DNA of 64,000 nucleotides from Verrucomicrobiales bacterium (lineage in GTDB: Bacteria > Verrucomicrobiota > Verrucomicrobiia > Verrucomicrobiales > DEV007): contig JAKISY010000011.1 of NCBI GenBank assembly GCA_021648365.1, positions 1-64,000 of the forward strand, given 5' to 3'. A program made the translations under genes and the position numbers. Below, one piece after another: positions 1 to 6,807 of this stretch (position 1 is the stretch's first letter; each line of letters opens with the position of its first letter). The notes under the pieces were generated by a model. That model saw nothing but the letters and a program-made list of their open reading frames with translations, was not told the origin of the DNA and did not search any database.

Positions 1-91
1 GAGAGGTCACTGAGCCAATAAGGAAGTCCAAGCTCTCGCCTACCTCGACCTTCAAGCGATCTTGTTTTTGCTGTAAATGCCATTTTCCCAT
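1..91 (-). pseudogene. Fragment resembling C-terminal part of a DUF1553/PSD1-type protein, cut by window edge
   Basis: An open frame on the minus strand runs from an ATG at 89-91 to the left edge and reads GKWHLQQ then KVEVGESLDFLIG. This resembles the carbohydrate-binding-like segment (GxW...VxVxxGExLDF) found in planctomycete and verrucomicrobial DUF1549/DUF1553 proteins. The motif normally sits deep inside a large protein, but here an in-frame TGA lies just upstream, inside a hairpin, so the piece looks like a decayed remnant. Only 30 codons are visible. It could instead be a short unrelated gene continuing left. Confidence 0.3.
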
Positions 92-107
92 CAGGTTATT
101 ATTTAGA

Positions 108-141
108 TTTCATTCAGGCGTTCTAATACGCCTGAATGAAA
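108..141. terminator. Perfect 13-bp hairpin, possible terminator
   Basis: TTTCATTCAGGCG (108-120) is the exact reverse complement of 129-141, with an 8-base loop. The A and T ends of the stem would give a U-tract in either direction. It separates the fragment at the left edge from the transposase element. Confidence 0.5.
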
Positions 142-240
142 CAGCACAAACCGCTATAAAGCAAGAAAAATAATTGAACTCCCATGGAACCGAGCAATTA
201 GAGGGCGAAAACAGCTAAACTGTTACGGTAAAAGGGGTCT

Positions 241-270
241 GTAAAAGGGGTCTGGAGGATATTCTTGCAA
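241..270 (+). repeat. Left terminal inverted repeat of the RAYT element
   Basis: This arm reads GTAAAAGGGGTCTGG and ends ATTCTTGCAA. It pairs with 1325-1354, with a single G/A difference. Confidence 0.8.
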
Positions 271-271
271 T

Positions 272-1294
272 TTACTTAATCATTTTTTCTAATAACTTCC
301 TTTGTTTCCGATTCTTTTCAAGCCCTACCTTCGCTTGACTCGCATATCGACTTATCCCAGTAGTTACTCCCATCTTTAAGCGTTGCGTAATCCACTTCAA
401 AGACACTCCAGTTTCCTGTTTGATCGCCAGCGCCACCAGCGCCTTGCGATGATCTCCTTTTGCCATTTTGACCAGATCCGCTTCCTTTATGCCACTTAGA
501 CGCAATCCCTTCTCGGCTATTTCCTCCGCCCTCTGCTCTCCATGCCCTTTCAGTTCGTCCCCACAGTAGTTGGGGTTCTTCGCTTTCTTCTTAAGCGCCA
601 CTTTCGCCAAAATTAGCATTTTTTCATGGAAGCCCTGATTGCCGAAATACCAGCCGCGCCGCAAAGTCGCCTGCAACCCTTGACCTTCAATCTCAGTCAA
701 ACCTGCCTTTTCAGCTTCTTCAAGACCAGCTCGCCATTCCAGATCCTGCAAAAATTTACGCCGCCCTGTAGTGGTGTCTCGCAAGTCATTCACGTCAAAT
801 CCCAGCTCGGTCTCCTGCCAGCATTTCCTACGAGAGGGAGGCACTCGGTAAAAACTAAGGCTGCTCCAGGGGAATTGATCCAGACCGTCCTCCAATTTGG
901 CTATTCCGGCCCGCAGCGGATTGAGGTGAATATAATCAAGTAAAGTGCGAAAATAATCCCCCTCACCGACTTGCACCAAAATAGCCTTGTATCTACCACT
1001 GAATACATGCCCGCGCATTTTATGCCGAGCATTAAAGCGGGACGTATATGTGCCCTGCAGCCAAGACATTCCCCTCACCAAGTTGGGCTCAGGCGTCTGG
1101 ATGAGTAAATGATAATGATTACCCATCAAGACGTAGGCATGCACTCTCCACCCGTATTTGCTACAAGCTTCGCTCAAGGTCACCAGAAACATCTCCCGAT
1201 CATCGTCATCGTGATAAATATTTTCCCTACGGTCACCGCGTGCCATCACGTGATAGAAGGCATCAGGATATTCGATTCGAACTTGTCTCGGCAT
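272..1294 (-). CDS. REP-associated tyrosine transposase (RAYT, Y1_Tnp family)
   Basis: This 340-residue protein is a single-strand DNA transposase of the IS200-like Y1 family, which cuts and rejoins palindromic ends through a tyrosine. The HUH-type metal site is H60-Y61-H62 in GNHYH, and the likely catalytic Tyr is Y121 in YIHLNPLRAG, so the catalytic core looks intact. RAYTs are often 150-240 residues. The extra C-terminal part (about 250-335) is basic and helical with a DnaA-like or HTH look (WITQRLKMG), as in the longer verrucomicrobial RAYTs. It sits alone between matching inverted ends, so it probably mobilised this copy. The start is the ATG at 1292-1294. Confidence 0.9.
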   Translation of the reverse strand: MPRQVRIEYPDAFYHVMARGDRRENIYHDDDDREMFLVTLSEACSKYGWRVHAYVLMGNHYHLLIQTPEPNLVRGMSWLQGTYTSRFNARHKMRGHVFSGRYKAILVQVGEGDYFRTLLDYIHLNPLRAGIAKLEDGLDQFPWSSLSFYRVPPSRRKCWQETELGFDVNDLRDTTTGRRKFLQDLEWRAGLEEAEKAGLTEIEGQGLQATLRRGWYFGNQGFHEKMLILAKVALKKKAKNPNYCGDELKGHGEQRAEEIAEKGLRLSGIKEADLVKMAKGDHRKALVALAIKQETGVSLKWITQRLKMGVTTGISRYASQAKVGLEKNRKQRKLLEKMIK

Positions 1295-1324
1295 AATGAA
1301 TACTCAAACAAGATTCTTAGCATT

Positions 1325-1354
1325 TTGCAAGAATATTCTCCAGACCCCTTTTAC
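1325..1354 (-). repeat. Right terminal inverted repeat of the RAYT element
   Basis: This arm reads TTGCAAGAATATTC and ends CCCCTTTTAC. It is the reverse complement of 241-270 at 29 of 30 positions. It supplies the stop codon (TAA at 1351-1353) of the gene it truncates. Confidence 0.8.
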
Positions 1355-1425
1355 GGGTAATGGAATCCCGCAATCGCACTCTTTAAGGCGAAGAGAAAGA
1401 TACATAGAATCGCGATCTGTTTCAT
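1351..1425 (-). pseudogene. Signal-peptide start of a cassette gene truncated by the RAYT insertion
   Basis: From the ATG at 1423-1425 the minus strand encodes MKQIAILCIFLF, ALKSAIA, then GFHYP and a stop. This is a textbook Sec signal peptide with an AIA cleavage site. The stop lies inside the terminal repeat of the inserted element, so the gene was probably longer before insertion. Its start lies 8 bases inside the cassette boundary at 1433, the usual position for an integron cassette gene. No continuation was recognised on the far side of the element (1-240). Confidence 0.55.
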
Positions 1426-1432
1426 TTTCTGC

Positions 1433-1552
1433 GCCGAACGTCCGAGTCTACGCCTGACCGAGGGCGCGCTCCGACTTCGGGGTTGATGATTGAATTATCA
1501 TGAATTTTTAACTCGCGGCGGGTCAGGCGTTAGGATCGACGTCTTGTTCGCC
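1433..1552 (-). other. attC recombination site 1
   Basis: A 120-bp imperfect palindrome. The outer cores are GCCGAAC (1433-1439) and GTTCGCC (1546-1552). The inner arms CGCCTGACC (1451-1459) and GGTCAGGCG (1521-1529) are exact reverse complements. It closes the DUF4160/DUF2442 cassette, whose last codons lie inside it. Confidence 0.75.
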
Positions 1553-1789
1553 TTTGGTCTGTCCGTGGTCGCCCTCCATAATGCCACGAATACAAAGATC
1601 TTCGTCAAGTTGTGGCCAATGCAACCCAAATGGAGAAAGTTCTATATCGGCTAGCTCAAGATCCGACGCAGATCGCAGTCGAGGATTTGCCTCGACTGGA
1701 AAATGGAGCTTCTGGCCGCTGCTCATCACGATCTCAATGCGACCGGTGATGTGCTTTGCGCTCTTAGGAGTATCAATCAAAGTGTTCAT
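1523..1789 (-). CDS. DUF2442 domain protein
   Basis: This 88-residue protein belongs to the DUF2442 family, recognisable from the VMSSGQKLHFPV strand, the LELADIELSPFGLHWPQLDEDL core and the IRGIMEG tail. The family has no settled biochemical function but is very often encoded directly after a DUF4160 gene in plasmids, integrons and islands, and the pair is regarded as toxin-antitoxin-like. It overlaps the upstream DUF4160 gene by 17 bases, indicating translational coupling. Its TGA stop at 1523-1525 lies within the attC palindrome, so the C-terminal residues are encoded by recombination-site sequence. Confidence 0.8.
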   Translation of the reverse strand: MNTLIDTPKSAKHITGRIEIVMSSGQKLHFPVEANPRLRSASDLELADIELSPFGLHWPQLDEDLCIRGIMEGDHGQTKGEQDVDPNA

Positions 1790-2006
1790 GCCATTTCTGT
1801 ATAATAAGCTCTATATTCTCTTCTGCCAAGTCTTCTGCTTTGCTCAATTCCTTGGTCTTGAGGCCAACTGATTCTCGAAGGACAGCTGTTCCTTCAACCT
1901 CAAAAACCGCCTCACCGTTTCCCTTCCTCACGTGAACGTGAATCGGAGTGTGGTCATTGCTGTAAAAGAAAAAACGAAATCCGTCTTTTGTAAATACTGT
2001 CGGCAT
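1773..2006 (-). CDS. DUF4160 domain protein
   Basis: This 77-residue protein is a clear DUF4160 member: it carries FTKDGFRFFFYSNDHTPIHVHV near the start, then GEAVFEVEG, and ends with the EENIELIIQKWHEHF helix. DUF4160 genes are usually the first of a two-gene unit with DUF2442, as here. The pair resembles type II toxin-antitoxin modules, but which partner is toxic is not established. It is the first gene of its integron cassette and starts 18 bases inside the cassette boundary at attC2. Confidence 0.85.
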   Translation of the reverse strand: MPTVFTKDGFRFFFYSNDHTPIHVHVRKGNGEAVFEVEGTAVLRESVGLKTKELSKAEDLAEENIELIIQKWHEHFD

Positions 2007-2024
2007 CAGATGATTATTGTTTCA

Positions 2025-2150
2025 GGCGAACGTTTGAGTGCTACGACAGGCTACCTGAGAGCGAGCTTTGTGTTCAAGGTTAATGTTTGAATTTTCATGT
2101 AATTTTCAACTCTCGGCGGGTAGCCTGTTCGCAGCCACGATTTGTTAGGA
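2025..2150 (-). other. attC recombination site 2
   Basis: A 126-bp imperfect palindrome. The cores are GGCGAAC (2025-2031) and GTTAGGA (2144-2150). The inner arms ACAGGCTACC (2046-2055) and GGTAGCCTGT (2119-2128) are exact reverse complements. The spacer (TTGAATTTTCATG) resembles those of sites 1 and 3, so the sites form one family. Confidence 0.8.
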
Positions 2151-2156
2151 TGTTTT

Positions 2157-2639
2157 TCATGCAGGCTCATATATCCATCGGTAGTAGTCGCCGCAAAGTG
2201 CCAGATGCGCTACAAATGATGAACAAAAAATCAACCAAACTGCTAGGCCAAGAACCCTGATAAATAGTGCACGACCAGAATCCAGCTTCATGGATTCAAA
2301 TCTAAGAAAGGCATATAATGAAAGTATCAAAAAAAGACATATCACCCCTAAAAGTAAGTAATTTGGCCAACTTGGAGCATCACCTAAATCACTATCATGA
2401 GGATCCGCCGTATAGTCGAAGTGAATCCATCGTGCTCCAATCCAGAGCAAAATTATCGGCGCAGGTAATAGAAACGCTAACGGCAATCCATCCCTCCATA
2501 AAACCCTATGGTCTTTAGTGATTTGACGCATAGCCGCAATGCAGATAGAGATCAGGATGAATCCAGTAATATACCAGAAAGACGGAATCGCATGAGTGGG
2601 AACTACTACCAGATCGAAAAAATGGTTCATTGTTCTCAT
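2157..2639 (-). CDS. Hypothetical membrane protein, integron cassette gene
   Basis: I do not recognise this 160-residue protein. It has four predicted membrane helices, at about residues 19-37, 51-69, 91-112 and 126-148, with a short acidic loop (TADPHDSDLGD) between helices 2 and 3, and no known catalytic motif. It fills a single-gene cassette between attC3 and attC2, with its stop only 7 bases from the attC2 core. Translation may start at M1 or at M4 (MNHFFDL). Small orphan membrane proteins are typical cassette cargo. Confidence 0.6.
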   Translation of the reverse strand: MRTMNHFFDLVVVPTHAIPSFWYITGFILISICIAAMRQITKDHRVLWRDGLPLAFLLPAPIILLWIGARWIHFDYTADPHDSDLGDAPSWPNYLLLGVICLFLILSLYAFLRFESMKLDSGRALFIRVLGLAVWLIFCSSFVAHLALCGDYYRWIYEPA

Positions 2640-2651
2640 TTATCCTATCTA

Positions 2652-2778
2652 TCCTAACGTCGAGCACAGGCAACCCGCTACTGGCGGCGAGCGTTCGTGT
2701 TCAAGTTGAGGGTTAAAGTTTTCATTTAAGTTTTGACTGTGGAGCGGTAGCGGGTTGCTCTGCTGCGTTTTGTTAGGC
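2652..2778 (-). other. attC recombination site 3
   Basis: A 127-bp imperfect palindrome with canonical cores TCCTAAC (2652-2658) and GTTAGGC (2772-2778). The inner arms GCAACCCGCTA (2670-2680) and TAGCGGGTTGC (2748-2758) pair perfectly over 11 bp. This is the most convincing attC in the cluster. Confidence 0.85.
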
Positions 2779-3058
2779 TTTTGTTTTGGCGGATTGTGAG
2801 TTTGCCTGCGATAGTATCTTCAAGCCTTTTACCTCTTAAAAATAGGCGCAAAGTGCCAGGCCAAACAATCAACCAGAGAAACGTGAAAATAACAGGGAAA
2901 ATGATTATTGGAATAATGTGTTTTTTATATCCCTCAGAGATTTTTGAGCAATCTAATTTCACACGTATAATAATGGCAACTAAAAGAAAACTGTAAACTA
3001 CAGAAAAATATATACCTTCTAGGTTTAATACGTTTTCAAGTATGCCGCTCAGTATCAT
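2726..3058 (-). CDS. Hypothetical membrane protein, integron cassette gene
   Basis: This unrecognised 110-residue protein has two predicted membrane helices (about residues 15-33 and 47-67) and a basic C-terminal tail. The final 17 or so residues, including TKRSRATRYRS, are encoded by sequence inside attC3, so the tail is at least partly recombination-site translation. It starts 25 bases inside the cassette boundary marked by the GCCTAAC core at 3083-3089. The gene is AT-rich compared with the core genes around it, which fits a foreign origin. Confidence 0.55.
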   Translation of the reverse strand: MILSGILENVLNLEGIYFSVVYSFLLVAIIIRVKLDCSKISEGYKKHIIPIIIFPVIFTFLWLIVWPGTLRLFLRGKRLEDTIAGKLTIRQNKSLTKRSRATRYRSTVKT

Positions 3059-3410
3059 CCTATTTTATTAGTTCTATTATTCGCCTAACAGTATAATTAT
3101 GGAACTGTCTGTCATAACATATTATGCAGGACAGTTCCCTTAATAGGGGCAAAAGGCTCCCTCTTGGGCAGACTTCGTCTCCTACACTTCGAAACCGATT
3201 TTACTCAGAGACGAGGCCTTGTAAAGAAAAATTGGGTTCATTCTCAGGAATAAAATAAGTAGCTTGACTGAAATCTAATGAGCTGTTTTAGGGGTCAGCA
3301 AATATTGATTTTACCCCAATTTTCTCCGCTATCAAATTCACCTTCCGTTTTGGTGCGGGCGGAAACATAGCTTCGGGTGGCGGCAGCCGATGCGTTGAAA
3401 TCATGACCAG
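3059..3410. other. Gene-free stretch at the cassette cluster boundary
   Basis: No convincing gene lies in these 352 bases. They hold a core-like GCCTAAC at 3083-3089 and a 38-bp palindrome at 3101-3138 (arms GGAACTGTC and GACAGTTCC, with a second palindrome CATAACATATTATG in the middle). Together these could be a short, decayed attC, but no right-hand core matching the consensus is present at about 3150. Further right, 3286-3316 carries AGGGGTCAG...ATATTG...TTTTACCCC, weakly like the RAYT element ends. No integrase gene fits here. Confidence 0.5.
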
Positions 3411-5321
3411 CTAATCATCAAAGCGGATGCTCTGATCGATGAAGATCATGTGCCACAGCTCTAGAATCACCAAGGACATCACCTGCTTCAAGGTGACAAA
3501 ATCTTGCCCCTGCATGTTATCAACTAAGCTACGGATCACTTTGGGATCGAAGTACCCACGTTTTTTCACCTGCTCTTCGTTCAGCGTCAGCTCAATCAAC
3601 TCCTTGATCTTAGGATTGGTGAAAAAATACTCCATCGGCAAGAAAAACGGATTCTTAGGTCGATTCGCCACCTCTGGAGGCAACATCTTCGCCGCGAGTT
3701 GACGCTCGATGATCTTGTCTTTGAACCATTTTGCCTTCAAATGAGGCGGCATCTGAAAGGCCAAATCAATCAGCTCGTGATCGAGAAAGGGCAGACGAAT
3801 TTCTAACGAATGCGCCATGGTATTTTTATCCTGACGAATCAGCGCCCAGTCTTGCAACCACTCGTCATATTGCAACTTGAGCAGACGATCCAGAAACGGC
3901 CCTTTTTCATCCGGCGTGCGCTGGATCCAGTCGCTACCCGCCTGCAGTTGCGCATGGTCACCATAAGCAGCGCGGCGATCGTCCTCGCTCCACAGCGTTT
4001 TCAGCGCAAAATAGTTCTCCCTCATCGGTCGCTGACGGTAGGGACCCATGAACTCCACCAAGCGCTGCTTGCCACTCTCGCCGAGATACGCAGGGAAGGA
4101 AAAAAACTTATTCAGCAAACCGACTGGCAGCGCTTTCAAAGCCGGCATCGCCAAACCCGAATGCACAAAACCTGGCACGGTTTTTTTATACAATTCCACT
4201 AACTGAGTGATCTTGTGAAAAGAATAACCGGCAAACATTTCATCTGCGCCCTCTCCTCCGAGCACCACTTTGAAATCCTGCGAGCAACTCGCAGCTAGAC
4301 GGTCAAAAGCAATGATCAAGGCGTCGCCGACCGGACGATCCATTTGCCAGATGATCTCTGGCAGACGATCAAAATCATCCGGCACCACGTTGACCTCATG
4401 GTGGGTGGTTCCAAGTAGCTTAGCGGTCGCCGCCGCGTCTTTGGTCTCATCAATGGGCGAATCAAAACCCAGGCAAAAGGTGTGCAAATCAGAATTAAAT
4501 TCCTTCGCCGCCGCGACAATCACCGACGAATCCACCCCTGCACTCAAGTAGGCTGCCACTGGCACATCACTGCGCATGGTGAGCTTCACCGCATCGCGAA
4601 ACTTGTGATCCAGTTGCTCCAGGTATTCCCCGTCGGAAGCATACTCATTATCTTGCTTCAAGGCCGGCTGCCAGTAGCGCTTGATGATCACCTCGCCGCT
4701 TGATTTCAAAGTCAGCGTATGCCCCACAGGCAAGGTGTAGATATCCTTGAACATCGTTTCTGGCTCTGGCACGTAGCGCAGGGTCAGGTAGGGATCGATC
4801 GCATTGAGATTCGCCGCACGTTCCACATGCGGACAATCGACAATCGCTTTGATCTCCGAAGCAAAAACGAATTTGCCGTTTTGATTCCAATAATAGAACG
4901 GCTTCTGCCCACAACGATCACGAGCAAAAAAAGTATCACCCGTTTTGCGGTTGTGAACCGCAAAAGCAAACATGCCATTGAGCTTCTGCACCAAGTCGTC
5001 GCCCCACTCTTCGTAGCCGTGCACCAAGACCTCCGTATCCGAATGAGTTTTGAACACATGCCCGCTGGCTTTGAGCTGTTCGCGCAACTCGACGTAGTTG
5101 TAGATCTCGCCATTTTGCACCACCACCAAATCATCCGTTTCGTTGTAGATCGGTTGATCCCCACCCTCCAGGTCGATGATCGACAAACGACGATTGCCAA
5201 AAGCAAATCGATCCGCTTCAAAAAAACCTTCCCCATCCGGTCCGCGATGCCTCAGTATCTTCGCCATGCGACGCAGATAGTCAGGGTCATTAAATCCAGA
5301 AAATCCGAAAATCGCACACAT
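3411..5321 (-). CDS. asnB: Asparagine synthetase (glutamine-hydrolysing), AsnB family
   Basis: This 636-residue cytoplasmic enzyme transfers ammonia from glutamine to an ATP-activated carboxylate. The N-terminal Ntn glutaminase domain starts with the nucleophile Cys2 (MCAIFGF) and carries RHRGPDG and NGEIYNY. The synthetase domain has a pyrophosphate loop SAGVDSS at 260-266, where SGGxDSS is usual, and ends with an RQDKNTMAHSLEIRLPFLDHEL block. It is the last gene of a three-gene operon, 13 bases behind an FAD oxidoreductase and a SAF-domain dehydrogenase. In that setting AsnB paralogs often amidate a sugar acid or other small molecule during surface-glycan synthesis, so free asparagine production is not assured. 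Confidence 0.88.
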   Translation of the reverse strand: MCAIFGFSGFNDPDYLRRMAKILRHRGPDGEGFFEADRFAFGNRRLSIIDLEGGDQPIYNETDDLVVVQNGEIYNYVELREQLKASGHVFKTHSDTEVLVHGYEEWGDDLVQKLNGMFAFAVHNRKTGDTFFARDRCGQKPFYYWNQNGKFVFASEIKAIVDCPHVERAANLNAIDPYLTLRYVPEPETMFKDIYTLPVGHTLTLKSSGEVIIKRYWQPALKQDNEYASDGEYLEQLDHKFRDAVKLTMRSDVPVAAYLSAGVDSSVIVAAAKEFNSDLHTFCLGFDSPIDETKDAAATAKLLGTTHHEVNVVPDDFDRLPEIIWQMDRPVGDALIIAFDRLAASCSQDFKVVLGGEGADEMFAGYSFHKITQLVELYKKTVPGFVHSGLAMPALKALPVGLLNKFFSFPAYLGESGKQRLVEFMGPYRQRPMRENYFALKTLWSEDDRRAAYGDHAQLQAGSDWIQRTPDEKGPFLDRLLKLQYDEWLQDWALIRQDKNTMAHSLEIRLPFLDHELIDLAFQMPPHLKAKWFKDKIIERQLAAKMLPPEVANRPKNPFFLPMEYFFTNPKIKELIELTLNEEQVKKRGYFDPKVIRSLVDNMQGQDFVTLKQVMSLVILELWHMIFIDQSIRFDD

Positions 5322-5334
5322 GGTTCAAAGATGC

Positions 5335-6795
5335 TTAGCTATCACTGCTCTTCCCTTGCAAAATTTTATCCGCAGCATCCGCACCCATGCGCATCGCAGA
5401 GTGCATGTTAGGGTAACAAAAACCACCCTGCCTCCCCACCGATTGCACATTTTCTAGTGAGGATACAAAGTCTTGCACACTTTGCAAATGCGGCTCAAAG
5501 CCCAGATCAAAAACAGGGTAACCGTGCTTAGTTCGCAGCACATGGGTTTCGACAATATCCTCCTTGGTGCAAATGCCCTCGTCTTCAAGATCCGCTGCAA
5601 TTTGATCAATGAAAGACTGGTCGCCATTCCATTTAGCATCACCCACCTCGCAGGTGGTTTCCACAATCAACACCGTGTGATCCGCAGGGCGCACGATGAG
5701 CCCTGCGTTTTTTGGCTCGCCCACGCGATGAAAACAACGGCTGCGATAATAGATATAAAGCGAATTGATCGCCTTTTCTTTTTTCACCAGCAAACCATAA
5801 ACGGCAATGGGCTTCGTTTTCAGTTGGTCTGCCGCATGGCGCACCTCATCCGGAGCTAGCTCCCCCGTGGCTTTGACAAAATTGTGAATCGGAATCGTCG
5901 AGATCACTTCATCGCAAGAAATCTCATGTTCCTGCCCGTCAGCACCCTGCTTCGTATCTCGGTAGCTGATCGAAGCAATCCGGTCTCCTTGACGGTGAAT
6001 CTTGCTCACCTCAGCATCCGTGATTACCCGGCAGCCTAAGTTCTCAATCTCACCAGCCAAGCAGCGCGCCATGCCCTCGGCGCCGTTTCTCGAATAGTGC
6101 AAAGTCTCCTCCGAAAGCGCACTCTCCACAGCACCGCCTTCTTTTTCTTTCAGCCCAAATTTGCCCAACGCTTTTTTGACCACATCCACCGCCGATAGCC
6201 GTGGCATCTTGGTAGTGATAAAAGTCGCCGACATCTGAGTGGTCGGAAAACCCCAGTAGTTCTCAGTGAAGTCTTTGAAGAAAAAACGATACAGCGGTTT
6301 ACCATAAAGTTGGATCAAAGCATCCTCCGCGTTTTGCGGCTCCTTAGGATTGATCTTATTGAGGAACTGATAAAACAGCAAACCCACGGAACAACGGATC
6401 AGCATGATCTTGGGCATGCCCTTCACCATGTCACCAAACTGCAGCGGGTAACGATAAAAATTACCTGCCCACTTGATCGTCGCATTCAATGGCACCTCGA
6501 TGCGCTCCTCGCCCATGATGCCCTTGATCGTTTCGAAAATCTCTTTATCAAAGGCGTGCAACATGTGACAGCCGAGATCATAAAAATTCTCCCCGCGTTT
6601 GTGACCACGCGCCAGCCCACCTGTCACCTCCTCCTTCTCCAACAAGGTCACTTTTTTGCCCGCCTTAGCTAGTGTCAGTGCCGCATACATGCCGCATGGG
6701 CCACCACCCAAGATGACAATTTCATCGCCCGACGCAGCACCAGAAGGCTGCGCATCGGCGCTTGCCTTTCCGACTTCGCTGGATGATTCCCCCAT
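5335..6795 (-). CDS. FAD-dependent oxidoreductase (amine oxidase / UDP-galactopyranose mutase-like fold)
   Basis: The 486-residue protein has an N-terminal Rossmann FAD site, GGGPCG at 30-35 followed by LLEKEEVTGGLA, and the flavin amine-oxidase layout (NGAEGMARCLAGEIENLG, then a C-terminal NMHSAMRMGADAADKIL helix that closes on FAD). The mid-region LGCHMLHAFDKEI resembles UDP-galactopyranose mutase and protoporphyrinogen-oxidase-like desaturases. The first 24 residues are low-complexity. It lies between the SAF-domain dehydrogenase (12 bases upstream) and asnB (13 bases downstream), so it probably acts in the same glycan or small-molecule pathway. The exact substrate cannot be read from the sequence. 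Confidence 0.75.
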   Translation of the reverse strand: MGESSSEVGKASADAQPSGAASGDEIVILGGGPCGMYAALTLAKAGKKVTLLEKEEVTGGLARGHKRGENFYDLGCHMLHAFDKEIFETIKGIMGEERIEVPLNATIKWAGNFYRYPLQFGDMVKGMPKIMLIRCSVGLLFYQFLNKINPKEPQNAEDALIQLYGKPLYRFFFKDFTENYWGFPTTQMSATFITTKMPRLSAVDVVKKALGKFGLKEKEGGAVESALSEETLHYSRNGAEGMARCLAGEIENLGCRVITDAEVSKIHRQGDRIASISYRDTKQGADGQEHEISCDEVISTIPIHNFVKATGELAPDEVRHAADQLKTKPIAVYGLLVKKEKAINSLYIYYRSRCFHRVGEPKNAGLIVRPADHTVLIVETTCEVGDAKWNGDQSFIDQIAADLEDEGICTKEDIVETHVLRTKHGYPVFDLGFEPHLQSVQDFVSSLENVQSVGRQGGFCYPNMHSAMRMGADAADKILQGKSSDS

Positions 6796-6807
6796 TTTAT
6801 CAGGCGG

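Larger units (their letters stand above)
241..1354 (-). mobile_element. RAYT / IS200-like element with inverted terminal repeats
   Basis: The element is bounded by a 30-bp inverted repeat: 241-270 and 1325-1354 match at 29 of 30 positions once one is reverse-complemented. Each arm carries the GGGGTCTGGAG core and ends in TTGCAA facing inward. The transposase gene fills the interior. Outside the left arm, at 227-240, the GGTAAAAGGGGTCT sequence is repeated in tandem, a possible trace of slippage or an earlier insertion. On the right the element interrupts a small secreted-protein gene. Confidence 0.8.
1433..3150 (-). mobile_element. Integron cassette cluster without integrase (CALIN), three cassettes plus an interrupted fourth
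   Basis: Three long attC-like sites alternate with small genes, all transcribed right to left with an attC at their 3' end. The seven-base cores match as cassette biology predicts. Each core that opens a cassette is the reverse complement of the core in the attC that closes it: GTTCGCC/GGCGAAC for the DUF4160 cassette, GTTAGGA/TCCTAAC for the 160-residue protein, GTTAGGC/GCCTAAC for the 110-residue protein. No intI gene is visible between the cluster and asnB. Cluster limits outside the clear sites are uncertain. Confidence 0.8.

Noticed and set aside
3101..3138. Palindrome taken as a simple asnB terminator
   Set aside because: It lies nearly 300 bases from the asnB stop and has no T-run; its position fits the cassette cluster better.
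4719..5411. 230-codon plus-strand frame opposite asnB
   Set aside because: It is a shadow of the strongly supported asnB gene and has no recognisable domain.
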